A stretch of DNA of 64,000 nt from UBA2588 sp964343075 (GTDB lineage: Bacteria; Chloroflexota; Dehalococcoidia; Lucifugimonadales; UBA3495): contig CAYFGT010000008.1 of the NCBI GenBank assembly GCA_964343075.1, positions 1 to 64,000 of the forward strand. Direction: 5' to 3'. Below, in pieces: positions 35,621 to 43,556 of the stretch. The notes beneath the pieces are model-generated. The model made no database searches. It saw only the letters and a program-made list of their open reading frames with translations, and was not told the origin of the DNA. The position numbers and the translations under genes are program-made. Position 1 is the first letter of the stretch. Each line of letters opens with the position of its first letter.

Positions 35621-36907
35621 ATGAGAGGTTTTGTGAGTTCAGAAGATACTAACCTGTCCAACCAACGTAGCAACCCGGCTAACATATTTATATTGACTGT
35701 TTTATCAATTGGCCATGGAATAACTCATTATTACATGTCTGCGTTTTTGTTCTTGATTCCGTATATCCAGGCATCATTGGGGTTATCTTCTATTCAGGTA
35801 GAATTGTTTCATTTTGTTAGGCAGGTCAGTGGAGGCGTTGTCACTATGACAGCAGGCTTCATTATTGATCGCTTTAATAATCGATGGGGATTGATATTAA
35901 CTGCCTGTTTGATTTTAGCAGCAATTGTATTTGGTGCTTTGGGTGTTTCTAGAACTTATGTATATTTGTTAGTTTTAGCTGCTGTGATGCCATTGCCAGG
36001 TCAAATATGGCATATCCCTGCAATTGTTACGATTTCTCAGAGATTTCCTAACAATAGAGGATTTGGTTTATCTATTCATGGTATAGGAGCTCAAGTTGGT
36101 TCAACAGCAGGGCCATACATAACTGGTTTATTAATGGTGTTGTTTTTTACTGGGTTAGCATGGGAGCCCTGGAGAGCTGTCACAGTATCCTATGTAATCC
36201 CTACATTGGTTATAGCGTTTTTTGTTTGGTTAGCTCTTGGCACTTTAAGTAGCGTTTCTAGAAATCAAGAAGTAGTTGATTTAATGACTCGAGTTAAAAA
36301 CGCAAAAGTTCTGTTAAAAGACAAAGTGATAATGATATTAGTGCTCGTAATATTTTTACGGAATACAGGTTTCAATTCTCTAATGGTTTGGGTTCCTCTG
36401 TATTTAACTGATAGCAAAGTGTACTCAGATAGCTTGGGTTATGGCCCTGCTTTGGCTGGATTTTATTTTTCATTGCTGACTTTAGCTGGTGCATTTTCAT
36501 CACCGGTATTGGGCTGGTTGTCAGATAGGTATAGTAGGAAAACGGTATTAATCCCTAGTTTGATAATTGCTTCAGTTCTAGTAGGAATGATTCCGTTTGT
36601 AGGGGGAGACTCCAAAATAATGCTAGGCATTATTTTTGCATTAACTGGATTGTTTACTTATTCATTAGGACAATTATTACAAGCAGCTGTTCTTGACCAA
36701 ATTGGAACAGGGAGTGAAGGAGCAACCATGGGGCTAGTTCTAGGGGCTAATAGTATAATCAGTGCTTTTTCTCCGTTCATTGCTGGAAGATTAGTCGTTG
36801 CTAATTTTGGAATAAGCAATGTGTTCTTTTACAACATGGCGTTATGGATATTAGCGGTTGTGTTGCTGTTTATGGTTAAGCTTAGAGTTCCTTCAAAGAA
36901 TTCTTAA
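35621..36907 (+). CDS. MFS transporter
   Basis: A 428-residue major facilitator with about 12 hydrophobic helices and a central loop near 210-235. The typical cytoplasmic motif appears as GWLSDRYSRKTVL in the second half and GFIIDRFNNRWG in the first. The substrate is unknown; the neighbouring hydrolase suggests uptake of its product. The start is uncertain: ATG 35621 has no clear ribosome binding site, while GTG 35633 has GAGAGG 4 bases upstream. Its last 26 bases overlap the convergent gene. Confidence 0.85.
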   Translation: MRGFVSSEDTNLSNQRSNPANIFILTVLSIGHGITHYYMSAFLFLIPYIQASLGLSSIQVELFHFVRQVSGGVVTMTAGFIIDRFNNRWGLILTACLILAAIVFGALGVSRTYVYLLVLAAVMPLPGQIWHIPAIVTISQRFPNNRGFGLSIHGIGAQVGSTAGPYITGLLMVLFFTGLAWEPWRAVTVSYVIPTLVIAFFVWLALGTLSSVSRNQEVVDLMTRVKNAKVLLKDKVIMILVLVIFLRNTGFNSLMVWVPLYLTDSKVYSDSLGYGPALAGFYFSLLTLAGAFSSPVLGWLSDRYSRKTVLIPSLIIASVLVGMIPFVGGDSKIMLGIIFALTGLFTYSLGQLLQAAVLDQIGTGSEGATMGLVLGANSIISAFSPFIAGRLVVANFGISNVFFYNMALWILAVVLLFMVKLRVPSKNS

Positions 36908-37496
36908 AAAAATTATTGATCAAGAGACTTATTTGAGTCCAGTGATCTGATGAAGTCTTTTTTTCTTCGTCAGTCATGTGATGATAGGTTTTATTAAATT
37001 GAGGAAAGTACCAAATGTGATTGACCCAGAAAGGGGATATTGGCTCTGAAGGTAAACGATCAGTGATTAGACCTTGAGGACCTGATACTTCCCACGATAC
37101 CAGCAGTTGATTTGATTGGGCGATGGCTACTGTTTCTACCCAGGAAGCTTGCCGGTCCTCTCCTCTTGCAGATCCAAGTAATTTAATCAGGTGTTGAGCT
37201 CTACTGGCGTCTGATGCCCTTTTTCCTGCATTCCGTTTGGTTGTAGTACTATTCCACTCTTCTCCGAGCCAAGGAATGATTAATCCTCCATCGGTACTGA
37301 GCACGGGATAACTTGTCTTAGATGACCATAATAGAGCCTTTTGCTCTGCGATTTCAAGATGTGAACCATTTACCTCGGGTGGGTCAAAATTGATATTCAA
37401 TCTTTGGGGAGTTATTGGATCATGCGGAATTTTTTCGAAAATGAGGGATAGCTCATTTTGTTTGGAGATGTTATTGCTGCCGAGAAGTACATACAT
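36882..37496 (-). CDS. HAM1/ITPase-like nucleotide pyrophosphatase
   Basis: A 204-residue protein resembling the RdgB/HAM1 family that removes non-canonical purine NTPs. Visible matches are LLGSNNISKQNELSLIF at the N-terminus, NGSHLEIAEQKALLWS, and PVLSTDGGLIIPWLG, which replaces the usual ADDSGLEV stretch. The active-site blocks are diverged, so the substrate may differ from ITP/XTP. It lies 4 bases downstream of a cyclase-family gene in the same direction. Confidence 0.6.
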   Translation of the reverse strand: MYVLLGSNNISKQNELSLIFEKIPHDPITPQRLNINFDPPEVNGSHLEIAEQKALLWSSKTSYPVLSTDGGLIIPWLGEEWNSTTTKRNAGKRASDASRAQHLIKLLGSARGEDRQASWVETVAIAQSNQLLVSWEVSGPQGLITDRLPSEPISPFWVNHIWYFPQFNKTYHHMTDEEKKTSSDHWTQISLLINNFFKNSLKEL

Positions 37497-37500
37497 GTTC

Positions 37501-38187
37501 TTAGAATGGGTTGCCTAGAAATGCTACTGCTCTGGTAGCTGAACCATCTCCTCCTTTGAGTTTCAGGGGGAGAGCACTTAAAGTGAATTTGGTGTCGGTT
37601 AACAAATGGAGGTTGATAAGATTTTCTATTATCGGGATTCCTGCTCCTAACAGTATCCTGTGTACAGGGAAATCATTTATAGTTGAATTAGGAGTTGGAG
37701 GGTGCTTGTCTATTGGGAAGTCTATAGCTACAGCTTTCGTTTTTTGATCCACTAAAAAAGTTGCCGCTTCGTTGCTTAGATACGGGCCTTCTGAATAATA
37801 GTTTGATTTTCCAGAGTTTGACGATGTCCATCCAGTAAATAAAACCACAATGTCATCGCCATTTATAAACCTCCCGTTTAGAGATGTTTGCAAATGTTCT
37901 AATGTAATACCGGTCTTGGGCCTCCATGTTTCTCTCAGATCAAGTAGAAGCCCAGGCCCTATGAATTTTTCCAGAGCAACGTTTTCCAGTGTTTCCCCTG
38001 ATTCTATAAAGTGATATGGAGCATCTACATGAGTCCCTATATGAGTAGGAAGAGTTAATTTAGTGTTTGATCGAGCATGGCTTAGATGGGTTTGTAAAGG
38101 AGTTGTTTCCACTCCGATCAAGCCAGGTACAGGAGTGATTTCGTTGCCTCCCAATAGCAATGTTAGGTCAATAATTTTATTAATCAT
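37501..38187 (-). CDS. Cyclase family protein (kynurenine formamidase-like)
   Basis: A 228-residue metal-dependent hydrolase with the family signature HIGTHVDAPYHF near 47-58, plus DLTLLLGG at the N-terminus. Members hydrolyse N-formylkynurenine or related cyclic amides and lactones; the substrate is not readable here. It overlaps the acyl-CoA dehydrogenase gene upstream by 8 bases, so the two are likely co-expressed and may act in one degradation route. Confidence 0.83.
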   Translation of the reverse strand: MINKIIDLTLLLGGNEITPVPGLIGVETTPLQTHLSHARSNTKLTLPTHIGTHVDAPYHFIESGETLENVALEKFIGPGLLLDLRETWRPKTGITLEHLQTSLNGRFINGDDIVVLFTGWTSSNSGKSNYYSEGPYLSNEAATFLVDQKTKAVAIDFPIDKHPPTPNSTINDFPVHRILLGAGIPIIENLINLHLLTDTKFTLSALPLKLKGGDGSATRAVAFLGNPF

Positions 38188-39328
38188 TGATACTCATGTT
38201 AAATAATTGCTCGTAAGCTAGAGCCCAGGGGGGTCGCAAAAAGCCTAATGCACGTACATCTTCAAGCCATCCGCCTAAGGGAGAATACCATGTGTATGCT
38301 GTTCCCCCTGTTAATTTGCAGAGACGGTTCAGTATTGAGTCTGCCAGATTGGCTACTGCTTCTTTCAGCATCAAGGAATTATACCTGTCTGATGTTCCGT
38401 TATCTAACGTCAATAAAGTAGTCTGCATGGCTTGATTAATCAGCCAGTATTCCTGTTCTGCTTGTGTCCAGTTAATCTCTTGAAATGCTTTTAACCTGGG
38501 TGAGGTTGCTAATATTTTTTGAAGGTTTGCCTTGCAGTGAGCCATTGCAGAGTCAACAACTCCCGTTATTACTGATGTAAACGCTACAGGGCCTAAGCCT
38601 CCATTAGCAGCCATTAATTCTGTGGAATGGCCTGGCCATGCTATGCGAGTAGCGGGAAAGTCAGTAAACGTGAAGGCATGACTGTTTGTGGATCTCATGC
38701 CTCGCCCTCTCCAGGGGTTATCAAGTTGTATGCCTTGGGAACCATCCCAGGGTATATCTTTCACTTTTATGAAGAATATATCAGGTGTTTCTTCACCTTC
38801 AGGAACTGCTCGGGTTGTCATATAAGATGTTCTTCCGGAGCCACTCCCAAAATGTTTTTTCCCGGTCATAAAATATTTTAATCCGGAGTCTAGCTTGGTT
38901 GCGGTTTTTGTTAATCCGGAATCTCCCCCGCTTCCGGGTTCAGAGACTATGGTTCCCCACCAACTCCCTTCAATTACGGTTTGGAAAACTTCTGCTTTTT
39001 GTGCTTTCCATTGTTCTCGATAAGTGTCTGGAACATCTCCGACCCTCCATGGGGATAAAACGCCTTGATGCATAGTACTAGATAATGCGACCGAAGGATC
39101 CCCTGATGCTAAGATTCTCAGGATCTCGCATATAGAACTGCCGGTGTTTTGTAGGTTTTCCCACAATCCTCCAAATTCTCGTGGCACCCCAAGCAAGGGA
39201 ATATTTATGTCCTTTAGCTGATTGTAGTCATCTTCTTGGAGTTCTATCCTTTGTTGTCTTTCTGTCACTTGGGTTTGCCAATGCGCTGCTACTTGTTTTG
39301 CGTTTTCTTTGACTGTTTGAATATCCAT
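38180..39328 (-). CDS. Acyl-CoA dehydrogenase family protein
   Basis: A 382-residue flavoprotein of the acyl-CoA dehydrogenase superfamily. The FAD/substrate loop VSEPGSGGDSGLTKTATKL and SGKKHFGSGSG-type strand (MTGKKHFGSGSGRTSY) are visible, and the N-terminal LLGVPREFGGLW is typical. The C-terminus (GGTAYTWYSPLGGWLEDVRAL) resembles the flavin monooxygenase-like branch as much as true dehydrogenases. ATG 39328 has AGG 8 bases upstream. It lies between a single-domain rhodanese and a cyclase. Confidence 0.8.
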   Translation of the reverse strand: MDIQTVKENAKQVAAHWQTQVTERQQRIELQEDDYNQLKDINIPLLGVPREFGGLWENLQNTGSSICEILRILASGDPSVALSSTMHQGVLSPWRVGDVPDTYREQWKAQKAEVFQTVIEGSWWGTIVSEPGSGGDSGLTKTATKLDSGLKYFMTGKKHFGSGSGRTSYMTTRAVPEGEETPDIFFIKVKDIPWDGSQGIQLDNPWRGRGMRSTNSHAFTFTDFPATRIAWPGHSTELMAANGGLGPVAFTSVITGVVDSAMAHCKANLQKILATSPRLKAFQEINWTQAEQEYWLINQAMQTTLLTLDNGTSDRYNSLMLKEAVANLADSILNRLCKLTGGTAYTWYSPLGGWLEDVRALGFLRPPWALAYEQLFNMSIND

Positions 39329-39339
39329 GATGTTCACCT

Positions 39340-39672
39340 TTAATTTATAGATTCAAGTGTATGATCTTCCAATATCCATTGCTGTAATCCACCTTCAAGT
39401 ATGGAAACATTATGATACCCGTCATCAAGTAGTTGCTTCGCTATTTCGGGGGATTGGCTGTTATCGGTATCGTAAATTACCAGTTTAGTTGTTTTAGACG
39501 GCGCAATAGTGTTCGTATTCCGGAGGATGTGTTCCGGAGTGATTGATACAGAATTTTTTATATGGCCTTTTTGATATTCATATGATGTTCTTATGTCTAT
39601 CAACATGAAATTAGGAGTATTCTTAATTAGATATGATAGCCAGGTCGGAGATATATTTGTATACATAGACAA
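39340..39672 (-). CDS. Single-domain rhodanese-like protein lacking the active-site Cys
   Basis: A 110-residue rhodanese fold: MLIDIRTSYEYQKGHIKNSVSI and GYHNVSILEGGLQQWI are standard. The catalytic loop position reads LVIYDTDNSQSPE, with Asp where Cys would be, so it cannot transfer sulfur by the usual route. The codon is GAT, so this is not another TGA case. Such inactive domains can act as binding or regulatory modules. It is 11 bases upstream of the acyl-CoA dehydrogenase gene. Confidence 0.75.
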   Translation of the reverse strand: MSMYTNISPTWLSYLIKNTPNFMLIDIRTSYEYQKGHIKNSVSITPEHILRNTNTIAPSKTTKLVIYDTDNSQSPEIAKQLLDDGYHNVSILEGGLQQWILEDHTLESIN

Positions 39673-39756
39673 AACCTTTGAATATGATATGTGGATTTTA
39701 TACTAAGTGCAAAAATAATGAAATTGGCACATGCTATCCTAGAAACCATTGCAAAT

Positions 39757-39765
39757 TGATATAAT
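39757..39765 (+). promoter_or_regulatory. Extended -10 promoter candidate
   Basis: TG-A-TATAAT lies 33 bases before the TTG start at 39799, with no clear -35. Confidence 0.4.
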
Positions 39766-39798
39766 TATTATAGATTAACGACTAGAGAAGAGAAACAA

Positions 39799-40062
39799 TT
39801 GGAAGATCAACAGTTTGTGACCGAACTAAAACAGAAAATAGAAAAATTGACCGGTAAATCAGTAGAACTGCGAATAAATGAAGATAATCCGTCAGATATC
39901 AGTGTGGATTTAGAAGGACCGGTTCCGGTAGTCAATATGGGAAGTCATATTTATGAATATTCTGGGTTTGCTCGTATGTGCGTCGAATATTCAGTTGCTT
40001 CCATCAGAAAAGAAAGACCGATTAATGTTTTGGAATTCCATGTGATGCTGGGACGGAATTAA
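39799..40062 (+). CDS. Small protein of unknown function
   Basis: An 87-residue acidic protein starting at TTG after a GAGAAGAGAA-type ribosome binding site. It has a helix-like N-terminus (VTELKQKIEKLTGK) and a beta-rich end (VLEFHVMLGRN). No family was recognised. Its stop overlaps the next gene as TAATG, so the two are coupled. Confidence 0.55.
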   Translation: MEDQQFVTELKQKIEKLTGKSVELRINEDNPSDISVDLEGPVPVVNMGSHIYEYSGFARMCVEYSVASIRKERPINVLEFHVMLGRN

Positions 40063-40478
40063 TGGACGCACAAGAATTCAAAGAACCTTCGTCTGAATTT
40101 AAACCCTGGTACTATCAAGACTGGTTTTTATTTCCGGCATTTGTGTTTTGGCCATTAGGACCTGTTTTGACGATACGTTCACCATGGCATAATGGGTTTA
40201 TAAGTGGAACGATATCTTGGGCTCTCCTATTTACTGGTGTGTATTTGCTTATATACCAACCATTGATACGAGGAGAAGGAATTGTTTCCCTTCAAACTTC
40301 TATCACAATTATGATCCCTGGGATCATATTAACTCCAATTACTCAATTCCACTGGATTTTCACGCAAAAGCCTAAAATAACAAGGAATAATTCATTATCT
40401 TCTATAGAAGCCACACAAAGATTTAGTGAGGATAAGCCTAGGTCTAGAAGAGCCCAAAACAGGAGACGTAAGCGCTAA
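40062..40478 (+). CDS. Small membrane protein with a basic tail
   Basis: A 138-residue protein with three hydrophobic segments (about 20-38, 46-65, 78-95) and a strongly basic C-terminus RSRRAQNRRRKR that should lie in the cytoplasm and could contact nucleic acid or lipid. Translation is coupled to the preceding small gene by TAATG. No family was recognised. Its 3' end overlaps a convergent gene by 4 bases. Confidence 0.6.
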   Translation: MDAQEFKEPSSEFKPWYYQDWFLFPAFVFWPLGPVLTIRSPWHNGFISGTISWALLFTGVYLLIYQPLIRGEGIVSLQTSITIMIPGIILTPITQFHWIFTQKPKITRNNSLSSIEATQRFSEDKPRSRRAQNRRRKR

Positions 40479-40849
40479 GTTATAGTGTGAACTTTTACGT
40501 TAGCAATGGCTGTTTCATTAATTACTCCATCGTCAGATTCTATATTGATTTTGATGGTTAATTCATTATTGTGAGGTACTTTGTCTGAGATTGTTGCAGA
40601 TAATGATAGATTGGAATTTATGGGTATGGCTTGAGACAAATTAAGCTTTACCCAGTCTAGATTTTCTGTTTGGTTCTTAATGGGAATAGTTTTGGATATG
40701 GTTTCGTGAATAAAGAGTTTAATGTCATCTTGTTCGAAATTTTCTTTTTGCGTCTCGTTGTTTAGGATGAACCATTTAATTAAGACTGGCAATTCGTCTC
40801 CAACGCTAACGTTATCATAACTAAATGTTTTTCCCCATAATCTTGCCAT
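40475..40849 (-). CDS. Possible degenerate hot-dog protein
   Basis: A 124-residue protein whose ends resemble MaoC-type hot-dog domains (YDNVSVGDELPVL and INETAIANVKVHT), but the catalytic GDxNxxH segment is absent. The middle is rich in Asn and Ile. It may be a diverged, non-catalytic hot-dog or a different fold. On the minus strand a TATACT box sits only 3 bases before the ATG. Confidence 0.5.
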   Translation of the reverse strand: MARLWGKTFSYDNVSVGDELPVLIKWFILNNETQKENFEQDDIKLFIHETISKTIPIKNQTENLDWVKLNLSQAIPINSNLSLSATISDKVPHNNELTIKINIESDDGVINETAIANVKVHTIT

Positions 40850-40949
40850 AGCAGTATAATTTTGCTCTCACTTTAATTTTTGTTGTCTAAAAATTATATA
40901 ATAGTAAGCTCTTAGATTAATACAGTGAATTATTACAGGAGAATGTAGG

Positions 40950-41660
40950 ATGCCGGATAGAAATGAATATAATTCAGCGATGGTTGTAGTTGCGCATGCT
41001 GATGACGCTGAATGGGGATGTAGCGGGACGGTAGCTAAGTGGTGCAGAGAAGGCTGGGAAGTTACTTATGTGCTGTGTACCGACGGAAGTAAAGGGAATG
41101 ACGATCCCTCTATGACAAGTCAGAAATTAATAGAAACCAGGAAAACTGAACAGTTACAAGCTGCAAAAATCTTGGGTCTGAAAGAAGTGGTTTTTTTAGG
41201 ATATGAAGACTCGGTTTTAGAGCCTTCTATAGAATTGAGAAAAGACATCACAATACAAATTCGAAAGCATAAGCCTGACATACTTATATGCATGTACCCA
41301 ATGAGGAAAATGACAGGAAATGGTTATATTGGTCATCCTGACCACATAGCCTCAGGCGAAGCAGCTATGGCTGCAGTGTTTCCAACGGCTAGAGACAGAC
41401 TGACTTTCCCTGATTTGATTGAGCAAGGATTAGAGCCTCATAAAGTTCGAGAATTGTGGGTCATGGGATCGGATTTAGCACAAGAATATGTTGATGTTAC
41501 TAATACCATGGAAATAGCGATTCAAGCTTTACAACAGCATGCCAGTCAAATAGAAGATATGGATGCAGTGGCAACCCATATGAGAGAGTGGAGATCAAAA
41601 AACGGAGAATCTGTTAATATGCGTTATGCGGAAAAGTTTCATGCTTTTGATCTTTCGTAA
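40950..41660 (+). CDS. PIG-L/LmbE-family deacetylase
   Basis: A zinc-dependent de-N-acetylase of 236 residues. The metal/catalytic motif is AHADDAEWGCSGT near 14-26 and the second His set is IGHPDHIASGEA. The family removes acetyl from GlcNAc-type or aminoglycoside-like sugars and thiol conjugates. AGGAG lies 8 bases before ATG 40950, and a TATAAT box is at 40897-40902. It heads a cassette with an enolase-superfamily enzyme and a NIPSNAP protein. Confidence 0.87.
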   Translation: MPDRNEYNSAMVVVAHADDAEWGCSGTVAKWCREGWEVTYVLCTDGSKGNDDPSMTSQKLIETRKTEQLQAAKILGLKEVVFLGYEDSVLEPSIELRKDITIQIRKHKPDILICMYPMRKMTGNGYIGHPDHIASGEAAMAAVFPTARDRLTFPDLIEQGLEPHKVRELWVMGSDLAQEYVDVTNTMEIAIQALQQHASQIEDMDAVATHMREWRSKNGESVNMRYAEKFHAFDLS

Positions 41661-41682
41661 CTGATTTGTAGGAGATTTTGAT

Positions 41683-42780
41683 ATGAAAATTATTGGTTTT
41701 GAGGTTAATTCTGTGAGAATTCAGGCGGACAAACCATTGGTGGAAGGAGTCAAAGGGAGTGATGCCACTAGAGGATTTGTTACTCTTGAATTACATACTG
41801 ATGAAGGAATTACTGGAGTAGGAGTATCTTTCATTCCGGGGAATGTGAGTAATCCGTTATATCCAGCGTTGAAATTATCGGTTGAGAATTTAGCAGAATT
41901 ATTGATCAATGAAGATCCATTGCAAATAGAAAATCTAATCGCCAAATTGATGTCTGCGTCTACAGGATCAGGGCCAGGAGGGATATTGAATATTGCGATG
42001 GCTTCCATAGACACTGCTTTATGGGATATTAAAGGCAAAGCTTTAAATCAGTCAGTTTCTTCATTGCTTGGTGGTTATAGGACCAGCATGAACACGTACG
42101 CCAGTGGGCAACTTGGAAGAGAAAGAAATTTAGAGGATTTAGAATACATTGCTCCAAGATTGGTTGAGCAAGGATTCACTCAAATGAAAACACAAATGGG
42201 CGGAGAATCTACAGTGTCCGCTGAGATTGACAGAATGAAAATCTTGCGACAAGTATTACCGCAAGATATTGATCTTATGTGCGATATCAATCAATTATGG
42301 GATGTGAATCAAGCTATACAAATAGGATCGCGAGTTGAAGAGTATCAATTGTTTTGGTTAGAAGATGTAGTCGCTTGCGAAGATTATCAAGGTTTAGCAA
42401 GAGTAGCGGATGCTTTGGTTACGCCAGTCTGTGCGGGAGAATATGTTTATGGAATTAGACCTTTTAGACATATGATAGAAAACAGATCTATTGATATTGT
42501 GATGATTGATTTAATGAGGGTTGGGGGAATTACTCAATTCATGAAAGTTGCTCACATGGCTGAAGCCTTTAATTTGCCAGTAGTTAGCCACTTAATACCG
42601 GAGGTGCAGGTGCACACCATGACGGCTATTCCAAATGGTTTGACGGTTGAGTATATGCCGTGGTCATTACAATTGTTTAATGAAACCCCAGAGGTTAAGA
42701 ATGGCCAGATTATTGTCCCGGATAAACCAGGCCTGGGTCTAGAATTTAATCGAGATGTGATCAATAAATTCAAAGAATGA
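41683..42780 (+). CDS. Mandelate racemase/muconate lactonizing (enolase superfamily) enzyme
   Basis: A 365-residue enolase-superfamily protein. Likely metal ligands are Asp in LMCDINQLWD, Glu in FWLEDVVA and Glu in PVCAGEYVYG; the catalytic His is in VVSHLIPEV. The KxK base motif of the mandelate racemase group reads KTQ (TQMKTQMGG), so the usual second lysine is missing. Dehydration or epimerisation of a sugar acid is the probable reaction. AGGAG lies 9 bases upstream. Confidence 0.87.
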   Translation: MKIIGFEVNSVRIQADKPLVEGVKGSDATRGFVTLELHTDEGITGVGVSFIPGNVSNPLYPALKLSVENLAELLINEDPLQIENLIAKLMSASTGSGPGGILNIAMASIDTALWDIKGKALNQSVSSLLGGYRTSMNTYASGQLGRERNLEDLEYIAPRLVEQGFTQMKTQMGGESTVSAEIDRMKILRQVLPQDIDLMCDINQLWDVNQAIQIGSRVEEYQLFWLEDVVACEDYQGLARVADALVTPVCAGEYVYGIRPFRHMIENRSIDIVMIDLMRVGGITQFMKVAHMAEAFNLPVVSHLIPEVQVHTMTAIPNGLTVEYMPWSLQLFNETPEVKNGQIIVPDKPGLGLEFNRDVINKFKE

Positions 42781-42789
42781 GGTGTTTAA

Positions 42790-43089
42790 ATGTCTGTACT
42801 GCAATTGAGAACTTATACTATTAACAAAGGAATGATGGATTCCTTCATCAGTTTGTTTCATGAACATATAAAGCCAGTGCATGAACGCTTAGGTATTCCA
42901 GTTCAAGGAACTTGGGTTAACTTAGATAGAAATGAGTTTATCTGGATGCGCAAATTTGACGATATTGATTCGATTCCTGGAAAGGAACAGGCTTATTTTG
43001 ATTCCCCAGAAAGAACAAATTTAGGTGATTTGCCGCCAAGCCACATTGCTAAGATGGAAGTGAAAATTATCGAAGCGGTAGAGGTGTAG
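42790..43089 (+). CDS. NIPSNAP-family protein
   Basis: A 99-residue ferredoxin-like dimeric alpha/beta protein: LQLRTYTINKGMMDSFISLF and FIWMRKFDD are typical of the family. Function is poorly known; in bacteria it often accompanies catabolic enzymes. It is 9 bases after the enolase-superfamily gene and most likely in its operon. It ends at the convergent GNAT gene with no spacer. Confidence 0.8.
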   Translation: MSVLQLRTYTINKGMMDSFISLFHEHIKPVHERLGIPVQGTWVNLDRNEFIWMRKFDDIDSIPGKEQAYFDSPERTNLGDLPPSHIAKMEVKIIEAVEV

Positions 43090-43539
43090 CTACACTTCTT
43101 TATACATCAATATGTGTTCGATATTTTCATCTAGAAAGATGTCTCCGGTAGCTGTATACCCGTTTACCTCATAAAAATTTTGAACATACACCTGTGCATG
43201 TAACACAATCCTTGTGATTCCTGCGGTTTTTGCTGTGTCTTCCAATAGGTCCAGTATTTTAGTTCCGGTACATGAACGTCTCCATTCAGGTAGTACCGCC
43301 ATGCGTCCAATTTGAGCTTCAGTATCTGAAATGTGGATCATCCTGCCAGTACCAACGGGCTTGGTTTCTACGAATGCAATCGCATGTACACATGTTTCAT
43401 CATATCCATCTATTTCATGTGTTATATCTACGCCTTGCTCGCCAACAAATACTTGAGTTCGGATGTCAAAACAGCTTTCTTTTTCTGTTTGAGTCTCTAC
43501 TAATTTAACTTTTATGTTGCCTCTTGGTTTAGAAGTCAT
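43090..43539 (-). CDS. GNAT acetyltransferase (ElaA-like)
   Basis: A 149-residue N-acetyltransferase with CFDIRTQVFVGEQGVD at the N-terminus, the acetyl-CoA stretch IGRMAVLPEWRRSCTGTKILDLL and FYEVNGYTATGDIFLDENIEH. The Q/RxxGxG/A loop reads RRSCTG. ATG 43539 is used because AGGTGG precedes it; the frame extends seven codons to a TTG that would overlap the uvrD stop. The acceptor is unknown. Confidence 0.8.
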   Translation of the reverse strand: MTSKPRGNIKVKLVETQTEKESCFDIRTQVFVGEQGVDITHEIDGYDETCVHAIAFVETKPVGTGRMIHISDTEAQIGRMAVLPEWRRSCTGTKILDLLEDTAKTAGITRIVLHAQVYVQNFYEVNGYTATGDIFLDENIEHILMYKEV

Positions 43540-43556
43540 TTGCCACCTAAGCTGGA

